Source: HGM13006 sp963649625
GTDB lineage: Bacteria > Bacillota > Clostridia > Oscillospirales > Oscillospiraceae
Length of the DNA stretch: 17,271 bases
Direction: 5' to 3'
NCBI GenBank assembly: GCA_963649625.1
Contig: CAVJIP010000117.1
Span: 1 to 17,271, forward strand
The first letter of the stretch is position 1. Each line of letters opens with the position of its first letter. Position numbers and translations under genes: made by a program. Shown piece after piece: positions 8,224-14,060 of this stretch. The notes beneath the pieces are model-generated. The model made no database searches. It was given only the letters and a program-made list of their open reading frames with translations, and was not told the DNA's origin.

Positions 8224-8244
8224 GGAGCCATCCCAAAAAGTCAA
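8216..8244 (-). promoter_or_regulatory. leftward promoter for the HMA protein and P-type ATPase
   Basis: Minus strand: -35 TTGACT (8239-8244) and -10 TATAGT (8216-8221) with a 17-bp spacer. It overlaps the rightward -10 box, so the two transcription units share one control region. The initially transcribed region runs through the inverted-repeat operator. Confidence 0.7.
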
Positions 8245-8302
8245 TGTGTCAGTCTGCGACTCTCCCAAAAGGGGGAAAAGTATTTCCAATCGGCACATTG
8301 AC
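8240..8302 (+). other. possible structured leader RNA of arsR
   Basis: A perfect 9-bp pairing, GTCAATGTG (8240-8248) with CACATTGAC (8294-8302), encloses 45 nt. Smaller hairpins can form inside: AGTC-TGC-GACT, and either CTCCC-AAAA-GGGGG or GGAAA-AGTA-TTTCC, the last two mutually exclusive. It starts about 10 nt after the predicted transcription start and ends 26 nt before the ATG. No known riboswitch consensus was recognised. The left arm also contains the leftward -35 box, so part of the symmetry may be coincidental. Confidence 0.35.
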
Positions 8303-8327
8303 AATACCTATAGAAAGGCGGTATCTT

Positions 8328-8708
8328 ATGCTCCCCCATCTTCATGAGGACGATGACAAGGCCCTTCAGCTCCAGCCGCTGCTGGAAAAGAAGGACAGCT
8401 TTCAGACCATTGCCGCAGTATTCAAACAGCTTTCAGACGGCAGCCGGGTGCGGATATTCTGGCTGCTGTGTCACTGTGAGGAGTGTGTGGCAAATCTCTC
8501 GGCCCTGGTGGATATGTCCAGCCCCGCAGTATCCCACCACCTTCGGCAGCTCAAGGACAGCGGGTTGCTGGTCAGCCGCCGCCAGGGCAAGGAGGTCTAT
8601 TACCGGGCCTCCGATACGGAGCAAAGCCGACTGCTTCATATTATGATCGAGCAGGCCCTGGAAATCTCCTGCCCGGACTGGTCGGAGGTGCGCCATGGAA
8701 TATCCTGA
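8328..8708 (+). CDS. ArsR/SmtB-family metal-responsive repressor
   Basis: A 126-residue winged-helix repressor that would release the shared control region when it binds metal. The helix-turn-helix is at about residues 52-80 (ECVANLSALVDMSSPAVSHHLRQLKDSGLL), followed by the beta wing RRQGKEVYYRAS. The helix-3 region reads CHCEECV (Cys48, Cys50, Cys53), placing thiols where CadC-type sensors carry ELCVCD, which points to a soft metal such as Cd, Pb or Zn. A further Cys is near the end (SCPDW). The frame is open upstream to 8244, but the ATG at 8328 has AAAGGCGG seven bases before it and removes a non-homologous extension. Its 3' end overlaps the AraC gene by 14 bp. It is transcribed away from the HMA-ATPase operon. 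Confidence 0.92.
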   Translation: MLPHLHEDDDKALQLQPLLEKKDSFQTIAAVFKQLSDGSRVRIFWLLCHCEECVANLSALVDMSSPAVSHHLRQLKDSGLLVSRRQGKEVYYRASDTEQSRLLHIMIEQALEISCPDWSEVRHGIS

Positions 8709-9672
8709 GCCGGAGCAGACCGCCCAGGCCCTTTCCTTCGTCCCGGAGGGGTGTCTCATGCACATCACCCACGGCGAAGGTGGAGATACCCTCACCCGGG
8801 AGGACTTTTCCGGCCGGGGCCTGCTGGAGAGCTATCCCCTGTTTCCGGGCATTACCCTCACCTATGTGAAATATTTAGCAGAGCAGGCCCTGTGCCGCCA
8901 CCACCCGGACGGGGGGATTCTGGAGCTGAGCTATTGCCGCAGAGGCCGCAGCGGCTGGAATATGCGGGACGGCAGCACCATCTACCTGGGCAGCGGCGAC
9001 TGCTCCATCCACCGGCGCAGCCTGTGCGCCGACTCCGTGATGACCTTTCCCAACGGCTTCTATGAGGGGCTTTCCATCTGCATTGACCTGGCCCTGTTTT
9101 CCGCCCAGATGCCACCCCTTCTTCAGGAGGCCGGTGTCACCGGGGAAATGCTCTGCCAGCGGTTTTGCCGGGAAGGGGGCTTTACCGTGCTCCCCGGCAG
9201 CGAAAAAACCGGGCCTATCTTCGGGGGCTTTTATGACGTGCCCCCTCCCCTGCTGGCTGCCTATCAAAGGCTCAAGCTCCAGGAGCTTTTGTTGTACCTG
9301 TCTCTGGTGCAGCCGGAGGGAGCACCGGGACGGTATCAGCCGGAGCAGATTCAAATTGTCAAGGAGGTTCACGGCCTGCTTGTTCGGGACTTGTCCCAGC
9401 GAATCACCATTGAGGCCCTGTCCCGGCAATTTCTCATGAATCCCTCCACCCTAAAGACCACCTTTAAGGCGGTCTACGGCAACTCCATTGCCGCCCATAT
9501 CCGGGAGCACCGCATGGAGGCCGCCGCCCGGCTGCTGCGGGAAAGCGATGAAAGTGTGTCCGCCATTTCCCGGGCCGTGGGCTACGAGAGCCAGAGCAAG
9601 TTTTCCACGGAATTTCGCAAGGCCTTCCATATGCTCCCCTCGGAATATCGAAGGCTGCACAGAAAGCCATAG
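8695..9672 (+). CDS. AraC-family transcriptional regulator
   Basis: A 325-residue cytoplasmic regulator. The C-terminal 100 residues form the two helix-turn-helix motifs of the family: ITIEALSRQFLMNPSTLKTTFKAVYG, then SVSAISRAVGYESQSKFSTEFRKAF and the closing MLPSEYRR. The N-terminal 220 residues are a poorly conserved sensor region of the type seen in PchR-like regulators (LELSYCRRGRSGW, IYLGSGDCSIHRRS). It contains several cysteines and histidines that could bind metal; this is speculation. The start codon lies inside the end of arsR, so the two are co-transcribed and probably co-translated. Joint control with ArsR implies a role in the metal response, but the target genes are not evident here. 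The gene converges on the MerR gene and ends at a shared hairpin. Confidence 0.9.
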   Translation: MEYPEPEQTAQALSFVPEGCLMHITHGEGGDTLTREDFSGRGLLESYPLFPGITLTYVKYLAEQALCRHHPDGGILELSYCRRGRSGWNMRDGSTIYLGSGDCSIHRRSLCADSVMTFPNGFYEGLSICIDLALFSAQMPPLLQEAGVTGEMLCQRFCREGGFTVLPGSEKTGPIFGGFYDVPPPLLAAYQRLKLQELLLYLSLVQPEGAPGRYQPEQIQIVKEVHGLLVRDLSQRITIEALSRQFLMNPSTLKTTFKAVYGNSIAAHIREHRMEAAARLLRESDESVSAISRAVGYESQSKFSTEFRKAFHMLPSEYRRLHRKP

Positions 9673-9677
9673 AAACA

Positions 9678-9706
9678 CACCGGCAGCATCTGAAACGCTG
9701 CCGGTG
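9678..9706. terminator. hairpin between convergent araC-type and merR-type genes
   Basis: A perfect 10-bp stem, CACCGGCAGC (9678-9687) and GCTGCCGGTG (9697-9706), closes a 9-nt loop. It starts 6 bp after the AraC stop and ends 8 bp from the MerR stop, so it can serve transcripts from both sides. There is no strong U run on the plus side; on the minus side a weak TGTTTCT follows. Confidence 0.6.
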
Positions 9707-9714
9707 CCATATGG

Positions 9715-10920
9715 TTATTCCTCGTCCTTTTTATGGTAGTCCATGTTTACCAGGTTGTTCATGCCCGTATACTGATGGGTCAGCATGGTGGCGTTGCCGT
9801 TGTCCTCGTCCACCGACAAAATGGCATCATTCCAGGTGCCCCGCAGGCCGTAGCTTCGGAGAAAGGCCACCCGGAAGCCGTAGCCCTTGGTGGCCCGAAG
9901 GGCAAGGGCAATCAGCCATAGGAACGCCGCCAGAAGATAATATAGACTCAGGCTTTCCACCGCCTCCAGCACCGGCGAAGCACGAAAATGCAGCAGCAGA
10001 TACCGGTCTGAATGGCCCGACACAGGAATTACAGACCAAAAGCTCTGCCCCAGCAGGCCGCTGCGCATATCCCGGCCCTCTGTCATACCGTGGCTCGCCG
10101 CCCAGTCCGTCATGCTTTGGAGCTGCCGGGAATCATACCTGACGGTATAGGGAAAAATCAGCCGGTCTACCTCATCCAAAAAGGAAATGTCTCCATTCTG
10201 GGCCATCATGCGGGTTCCTGTTCCGTCAAAGGCCAGGTAGCATAGGTGCTGATAGAACATGGAATCGCCGATGTAGCTCAGGTCTGTCCCGGTCTGGGAG
10301 CCAAGCTCCAGGGCAATGTCATGCTCCAGGGCGTCATACCAGGCGATATTCTGGGCCGCCAGCGTCCCTGCCTTGGCGGCTGTTATCACCAGCAGCACAA
10401 AAACAGTGGCGCACAGGGGAATCAGCCAACGGAGAAAACGGTATTTGTGGTATTTCTGCCAGTGAAGATAGGCCGCCCGCCGCTCCTCCGGGGTCTCCTG
10501 GTCAAACTGCCCAAAATTCGGCTCCCGATCCAGGTTGGGAAGCGGCAGGGGCTTGGCGGTGGCCGTCATTCGCCGGGCCAGGGTTTCCGGGTCGTGGAGC
10601 GTCTCCGGCTCCAGGGCCTCCGCCTTTTGGGCCAGCATTTCCAGCAGCCCCCGCTGCTCCAGCAGGGCCTGGCGGTACTGGGTAAAAATCTCCGGGGTCA
10701 GCTCCGGGTGCTGCTCCATGGTCAGAATCTGCTCAATGGAAAACAGGCATTTCCGCAGCACCGCCACCATTTGCAGCTGCTCCACATCGGAGTCCTGATA
10801 GTCCCGATAGCTTCGGCCATTGCTCCGCTGCTGCTTGGGAGTGATAAGTCCCCGCTGCTCATAAAATCGGATGGTCTTAATGGTCAAGCCCGTCCGCTCA
10901 GACACCTCTTTGATTTTCAT
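9715..10920 (-). CDS. membrane-spanning MerR-family regulator with external sensor domain
   Basis: A 401-residue protein. Residues 1-70 are a MerR DNA-binding domain (MKIKEVSERTGLTIKTIRFY, RGLITPKQQRSNGRSYRDY) followed by a helical region to about 110, as usual for the dimer coiled coil. Most MerR proteins end soon after or carry a soluble ligand domain. Here a membrane segment follows at about 164-183 (RWLIPLCATVFVLLVITAAK). Then come about 140 residues with no hydrophobic run, including WYDALEHDIALELG and SYIGDSMFYQHLCYLAFDG. A second membrane segment is at about 324-343 (LSLYYLLAAFLWLIALALRA), then a cytoplasmic tail of about 60 residues. This predicts a one-component receptor that binds DNA from the membrane. 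The start has AGGAGGTGAG upstream. A dyad in its own 19-bp-spacer promoter suggests autoregulation. The signal is unknown. Confidence 0.88.
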   Translation of the reverse strand: MKIKEVSERTGLTIKTIRFYEQRGLITPKQQRSNGRSYRDYQDSDVEQLQMVAVLRKCLFSIEQILTMEQHPELTPEIFTQYRQALLEQRGLLEMLAQKAEALEPETLHDPETLARRMTATAKPLPLPNLDREPNFGQFDQETPEERRAAYLHWQKYHKYRFLRWLIPLCATVFVLLVITAAKAGTLAAQNIAWYDALEHDIALELGSQTGTDLSYIGDSMFYQHLCYLAFDGTGTRMMAQNGDISFLDEVDRLIFPYTVRYDSRQLQSMTDWAASHGMTEGRDMRSGLLGQSFWSVIPVSGHSDRYLLLHFRASPVLEAVESLSLYYLLAAFLWLIALALRATKGYGFRVAFLRSYGLRGTWNDAILSVDEDNGNATMLTHQYTGMNNLVNMDYHKKDEE

Positions 10921-10939
10921 AGGCTCACCTCCTGGCCCT

Positions 10940-10970
10940 ATGATACACTGTCCAGTAAGGGCAGTGTCAA
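10940..10970 (-). promoter_or_regulatory. MerR-type promoter with 19-bp spacer and overlapping dyad
   Basis: Minus strand: -35 TTGACA (10965-10970) and -10 TATCAT (10940-10945) are separated by 19 bp instead of 17, the signature of promoters that MerR activators untwist. A near-perfect dyad, ACACTGCCC and GGACAGTGT with a 5-bp centre (10945-10967, 8 of 9 positions symmetric), fills the spacer. The regulator encoded directly downstream is its obvious ligand. Confidence 0.8.
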
Positions 10971-11003
10971 GGGGAATTTCAAAAAATGCGACAGAAAATC
11001 AAA

Positions 11004-11030
11004 TCCGCTCCCCAAAAGTCAGGGAGCGGA
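11004..11030 (-). terminator. rho-independent terminator of the metQNI operon
   Basis: In the minus transcript a perfect 9-bp stem (TCCGCTCCC with GGGAGCGGA) closes a 9-nt loop and is followed by TTTGATTTTCT. It begins 5 bases past the metI stop codon. Confidence 0.8.
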
Positions 11031-11034
11031 CAGT

Positions 11035-11736
11035 TTATCTCTTTAATCTGCGGTCTGTTTTGGTGGTCAGGTGGGTGCCAAGGCTTTGGAACACCTGCAC
11101 CATAATAATCAGCAGAATCACCGCCACCACCATCACCAGGTATTTATACCGATAGTAGCCGTAGTTGATGGCGATTTTGCCCAGGCCGCCGCCGCCGATA
11201 ATGCCACTCATGGCGGAATAGCCCAGAATGGTGGTAATGGCAATGGTCAGGTTGGAAATCAGAGACGGGACGCTCTCCGGAATCATCACCTTCACGATGA
11301 TTTGAATGGGAGAAGCCCCCATGCTCTGGACCGCCTCGATAATGTTGGGGTTGACCTCCCGGAGGCTGGACTCCACCAGTCGGGCCACAAAGGGAAACGC
11401 CGCCACCACCAGAGGCACAATGGTGGCCACCGTGCCTACGGTAGTGCCCACAATCAGCCGGGACAGGGGGAACACCATAATCATCAGAATCAAAAAGGGA
11501 ATGGAGCGCAGCAGATTGATCACCACATTCAGCACACGCATCAGCCACTTGGGCAGAGGCAGCACGCCGTTTTTATCTCCCGCCACCAGCAGCACCCCCA
11601 GGGGCAGACCCAGCACCACCGCCAGGGCCGTGGACAGCACGGTGACATAAAACGTCTCCCAAATGGCGAAGGGAATCTCGTGCTGGGTGATGTACAGGGC
11701 CTCCTGCACCGCTTCAGAGGCAAACAGATTTCCCAT
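11035..11736 (-). CDS. metI: methionine ABC transporter permease
   Basis: A 233-residue inner subunit of the MetNIQ methionine importer, with about five membrane helices. It matches MetI along its length: ETFYVTVLSTALAVVLGLPLGVLL, NLLRSIPFLILMI, the cytoplasmic coupling helix (EAA loop) around EAVQSMGASPIQIIVKVMIPE which docks on MetN, and the conserved GYSAMSGIIGGGGLGKIAINYGYYRY. The stop of metN lies 3 bases before its ATG, and the ribosome site GGAGG is inside the end of metN, so the two are tightly coupled. It is the last gene before a rho-independent terminator. Length is standard for the family. Confidence 0.96.
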   Translation of the reverse strand: MGNLFASEAVQEALYITQHEIPFAIWETFYVTVLSTALAVVLGLPLGVLLVAGDKNGVLPLPKWLMRVLNVVINLLRSIPFLILMIMVFPLSRLIVGTTVGTVATIVPLVVAAFPFVARLVESSLREVNPNIIEAVQSMGASPIQIIVKVMIPESVPSLISNLTIAITTILGYSAMSGIIGGGGLGKIAINYGYYRYKYLVMVVAVILLIIMVQVFQSLGTHLTTKTDRRLKR

Positions 11737-11739
11737 GAC

Positions 11740-12738
11740 TTAAACCTCCTCCACTAAAATGTCTGGCACGCTTTGAAGATACTCCACCGTGGCCCGGAGC
11801 TGCGGCTCGCCGCCGGGAACCCCCAGAAGCATACTGCCGTAGGCCCGATCCTCAATGCTCCGGGTGCTGGCGGAAAGAATGTTCACCAGCAGGTGCTTCT
11901 CGCTGGCCATGGTGGCAATCAGGGGCGTACCCGCCGCCTTGGCTCCGTTGAAAATCACCCGGATGCGGGTTTCGTGGCTGGGATTGGACACCTCCAAATC
12001 GGTGTCGTTGGGGAACACCAGACGGCGGGCCGCCTGGGACTTGGGGCTGGAGAACACCGTGCCCACGGCCCCCTCCTCCGCCACCACGCCCCCATCCAGA
12101 ATGGCCACATGGTTGCAGATCTCCTCCACCACACTCATTTGGTGGGTGATGATAATGACGGTGATCCCCAGCTTTTTGTTGATGTCCCGAATCAGCCGGA
12201 GAATGGAATGGGTGGTGTTGGGATCCAGAGCGGAGGTGGCCTCGTCACAGAGGAGCACCTTGGGATTGGTGGCCAGGGCCCGGGCAATGGCCACACGCTG
12301 CTGCTGGCCCCCGGAAAGCTGCGCCGGATATGCCTTGGCCTTGTCCGGCAGACCCACCAGCTCCAGCAGCTCCATGGCCCGCTTTTTCGCATCTGCCGTC
12401 TTCATCCCGGAAAGCTCCATGGGAAAGCACACGTTTTTCAGACAGTTCCGCTGCATCAGCAGGTTAAACCCCTGGAAAATCATGGTGATGTCCCGGCGGG
12501 CCTCCCGAAGCTGCTGATTGGTCAGGGTGCCCATGTCCTTGCCGTTTACGATCACCTGGCCGGAAGTGGGACGCTCCAGCATATTGATGCATCGAACCAG
12601 GGTGCTTTTGCCAGCACCGCTCATGCCGATGATGCCATAGATGTCCCCATCCTCCACCCGGAGGGAAATGTCTTTCAGGGCCTCTACCGTGCCTTCCGCC
12701 GTCTCAAAGGATTTATACAGGTTTTTGATCTCGATCAT
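11740..12738 (-). CDS. metN: methionine ABC transporter ATP-binding protein with NIL domain
   Basis: A 332-residue ATPase of the methionine importer. Walker A is GMSGAGKST (about 39-47), the Q-loop IFQGFNLL, the signature LSGGQQQRVAIARALA, Walker B VLLCDEATSALDPNTT and the switch His in IITHQMSVV. The C-terminal stretch from about residue 258 (ETRIRVIFNGAKAAGTPLI... to ILVEEV) is the ACT-like NIL domain, which in E. coli MetN binds intracellular methionine and shuts the transporter down, so direct product inhibition is likely. The frame is open 26 codons upstream, but MIEIKNLYKSF at 12738 is the family start and has AGGAG nine bases before it. A hairpin lies between metQ and this gene. Confidence 0.96.
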   Translation of the reverse strand: MIEIKNLYKSFETAEGTVEALKDISLRVEDGDIYGIIGMSGAGKSTLVRCINMLERPTSGQVIVNGKDMGTLTNQQLREARRDITMIFQGFNLLMQRNCLKNVCFPMELSGMKTADAKKRAMELLELVGLPDKAKAYPAQLSGGQQQRVAIARALATNPKVLLCDEATSALDPNTTHSILRLIRDINKKLGITVIIITHQMSVVEEICNHVAILDGGVVAEEGAVGTVFSSPKSQAARRLVFPNDTDLEVSNPSHETRIRVIFNGAKAAGTPLIATMASEKHLLVNILSASTRSIEDRAYGSMLLGVPGGEPQLRATVEYLQSVPDILVEEV

Positions 12739-12771
12739 CCCACAGTGCTCCTTCGCATAACATTCTGAAGA

Positions 12772-12805
12772 AAACGCTGGCCGCTTTTTGCGGCAGCCAG
12801 CGTTT
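12772..12805 (-). terminator. intercistronic terminator-like hairpin between metQ and metN
   Basis: In the minus transcript an outer 9-bp stem (AAACGCTGG with CCAGCGTTT) and an inner 4-bp stem (CCGC with GCGG) with a 3-nt bulge are followed by a U-rich tail (TTTTCTTC). It begins 7 nt after the metQ stop. It probably lets only part of transcription into metN-metI, or stabilises the metQ message, giving excess lipoprotein. Confidence 0.7.
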
Positions 12806-12812
12806 CTCGTTA

Positions 12813-13667
12813 TCACTTATCCAGTGCGTCCAGGGTGGTCTGCTTGCCGCCGTAAAGACCCATGGGCTCCACATGGATGGCAGCAACGGAGACAATATGG
12901 GTTCCGTTCTGCTCATTGAAGTCGTCCAGATAGGGCTGATGCTGGAAGTAGTTGGCGTCCACCTCGCCGGTGTCTACCACGGTGTTGGGCACCACATAGT
13001 CGGTGTACTCCTTAATGTCCAGGGTGACGTTCTTCTCTGCCAGAATGTCCTTGGCGATTTTCAGAATCTCCGCATGGGGAGAGGGAGAAGCGGCCACGGT
13101 GATGGTCTGGCCGGCCAGAGCCTCATAGTCCACGGTGTCGTCAAAGCCGCTGCCCGGGTTGTCCACGGTACTGACCACGGCACCGTTATAGGTGCTGGTG
13201 ATGTAGTCGGCCACCTGCTGGCTCTCCAGAGCGGCCTTCAGGGCCTTGATTTTGTCGGAGCTCTCATTGCCCTCCTTGCAGGCCAGAATGTTGGCGTAGG
13301 CGGAGGAGGAACCCTCCATTTTCAGAGCCTCCTGCATGGGGTCAATGCCCGCCTCAATGGCGTAGTTGGAGTTGATGATGGCGTAGTCCACATCCTGACG
13401 AATGTTGGGAATCTGGGCGGCCTCTACCTCCTTGAACTCAATGCCATGGGGATTTTCCGCAATGTCGGCCACGGTGGCAGTAATGCCCGCCCCGTCCTTG
13501 AGCTTGATATAGCCCAGATCCTGAAGCAGAAGCAGGGCGCGGGCCTCGTTGGTGGTGTCGTTGGGAACAGCGATGAGCAGGGACTTATTGCCGCCGCAGG
13601 CACTCAGTGCCAGCAAAGAGGACAGCACCAGGGCCAGGGCAAGAATTTTGCTTGCGATTTTTTTCAT
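12813..13667 (-). CDS. metQ: methionine-binding lipoprotein MetQ, circularly permuted
   Basis: A 284-residue lipoprotein with signal peptide and lipobox LSAC (Cys24), the receptor for the MetNI importer. Every MetQ block is present but the order is rotated. Residues 31-166 (LIAVPNDTTNEARALLLLQ, EAAQIPN, INSNYAIEAGI, YNGAVV) match what is the C-terminal part of E. coli and B. subtilis MetQ. After a linker (about 167-187, TVDNPGSGFDDTVDYEAL) residues 188-284 match the normal N-terminal part (ITVAASPSPHAEIL, YTDYVVPN, DANYFQHQPYL, HVEPMGLY). The chain ends at KQTTLDALDK, exactly where the normal protein continues into the VAVPND strand. The frame is intact, with AGGAG eight bases before the ATG. 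Gene order and neighbours leave little doubt about methionine-type function. Confidence 0.93.
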   Translation of the reverse strand: MKKIASKILALALVLSSLLALSACGGNKSLLIAVPNDTTNEARALLLLQDLGYIKLKDGAGITATVADIAENPHGIEFKEVEAAQIPNIRQDVDYAIINSNYAIEAGIDPMQEALKMEGSSSAYANILACKEGNESSDKIKALKAALESQQVADYITSTYNGAVVSTVDNPGSGFDDTVDYEALAGQTITVAASPSPHAEILKIAKDILAEKNVTLDIKEYTDYVVPNTVVDTGEVDANYFQHQPYLDDFNEQNGTHIVSVAAIHVEPMGLYGGKQTTLDALDK

Positions 13668-13800
13668 GATATTTACTCCTTTGTATGTGCGATATGTGTA
13701 AATTGGCGGACAAAATGGCTGTTAACAGCGCATTCGCTCATTCCAAAAATACAGCCGGAAATAGAACCGATTCAGAACCATGCTTCATCACCTTTCCATG

Positions 13801-13828
13801 AAAAAACGGGAAGCCCAAAAGCCTCCCG
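13801..13828 (-). terminator. leader terminator upstream of metQ
   Basis: In the minus transcript an 8-bp stem (CGGGAGGC with GCTTCCCG, one G-U pair) closes a 6-nt loop and is followed directly by six U. It lies 22 nt after the stop codon of the Met/Cys-rich leader frame and about 130 nt before metQ. With no gene other than the leader upstream, it must act as an attenuator rather than an operon end. Confidence 0.85.
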
Positions 13829-13883
13829 CATCATTTCTCGGTCAGCGCCCTTAGGCGCAGGAAACAACAGAAAGCATTTTGGA
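13814..13883 (-). promoter_or_regulatory. predicted antiterminator and stop-codon hairpin of the met leader
   Basis: Leader RNA 13883-13868 (UCCAAAAUGCUUUCUG, codons 27 to 32) can pair with 13829-13814 (GCGGGAGGCUUUUGGG), which contains the 5' arm and loop of the terminator. This gives about 16 pairs, including five G-U, with one bulged U, and excludes the terminator. Between them a 5-bp hairpin (GCGCC-UAAG-GGCGC, 13845-13858) holds the leader stop codon in its loop. Pairing was worked out by hand; no energies were computed. Confidence 0.65.
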
Positions 13884-13961
13884 AAAACGGGCGCAGCAAG
13901 CCATGCACATGGAGCACATGCGCATTTCCATCATGTTCATTCCAGCCGCAGGGTTTTTCAT
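13851..13961 (-). CDS. Met/Cys-rich leader peptide of the metQNI operon
   Basis: A 36-codon reading frame, MKNPAAG then MNMMEMRMCSMCMACC, then ARFSKMLSVVSCA and a TAA. It has 9 methionine and 5 cysteine codons, with seven Met and four Cys between codons 8 and 23. It has a good ribosome site (AAGGAG, eight bases before the ATG) and sits about 27 nt after the predicted transcription start. A terminator follows and metQ lies beyond it. This is the arrangement of amino-acid-biosynthesis leader peptides such as TrpL or HisL, where ribosome stalling at scarce codons selects the antiterminator. Alternatively it could be a small thiol/thioether metal-binding peptide, but its position and the mutually exclusive RNA pairings favour attenuation. 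No published family was recognised. Confidence 0.8.
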   Translation of the reverse strand: MKNPAAGMNMMEMRMCSMCMACCARFSKMLSVVSCA

Positions 13962-13994
13962 AATGCTTTCTCCTTTCCGAATCTGTCGTGACTG

Positions 13995-14023
13995 ATTTTA
14001 GCACGCCATATTGGCTTTGTCAA
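13995..14023 (-). promoter_or_regulatory. sigma-A-type promoter of the met leader and metQNI
   Basis: Minus strand: -35 TTGACA (14018-14023) and -10 TAAAAT (13995-14000) with a 17-bp spacer. The predicted start near 13988 leaves a leader of about 320 nt to metQ, containing the leader peptide and attenuator. No SAM-I riboswitch core or T-box sequence was seen in it. Confidence 0.8.
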
Positions 14024-14034
14024 CAGGAAATCCG

Positions 14035-14060
14035 AAAAAATGTCCGTGAGATATGCTCAC
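14035..14060 (-). terminator. weak terminator candidate after the TSCPD gene
   Basis: In the minus transcript a 5-bp stem (GTGAG with CTCAC, 14046-14060) overlaps the stop codon and is followed, after GGACA, by a run of T residues. The stem is short and the gap to the T run is longer than usual. Confidence 0.4.

Noticed and set aside
11773..12768. 331-codon plus-strand frame opposite metN
   Set aside because: Antisense to clear Walker A, signature and Walker B motifs; His/Gly/Gln-rich content is typical of a complement artefact.
13718..13729. Palindrome GCTGTTAACAGC upstream of metQ
   Set aside because: A perfect 12-bp palindrome, but short and far from the promoter; no regulator family assigned, and chance cannot be excluded.
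13722..13781. Second small frame between the attenuator and metQ (MVLNRFYFRLYFWNERMRC)
   Set aside because: It has a plausible AAAGGTG site seven bases before its ATG, but 19 codons is easily chance and it lacks a clear role. Not annotated as a gene, though conservation would change this.
13851..13961. Leader frame as a copper- or metal-binding peptide
   Set aside because: The M/C pattern could bind soft metals, but its location between a promoter and a terminator upstream of metQNI, with competing RNA pairings, fits attenuation better. Kept only as an alternative.
13668..13990. SAM-I riboswitch or T-box upstream of metQNI
   Set aside because: The expected SAM-I core and the T-box sequence were not found in the minus-strand leader; the region is mostly occupied by the Met/Cys-rich frame, its stop-codon hairpin and the terminator.
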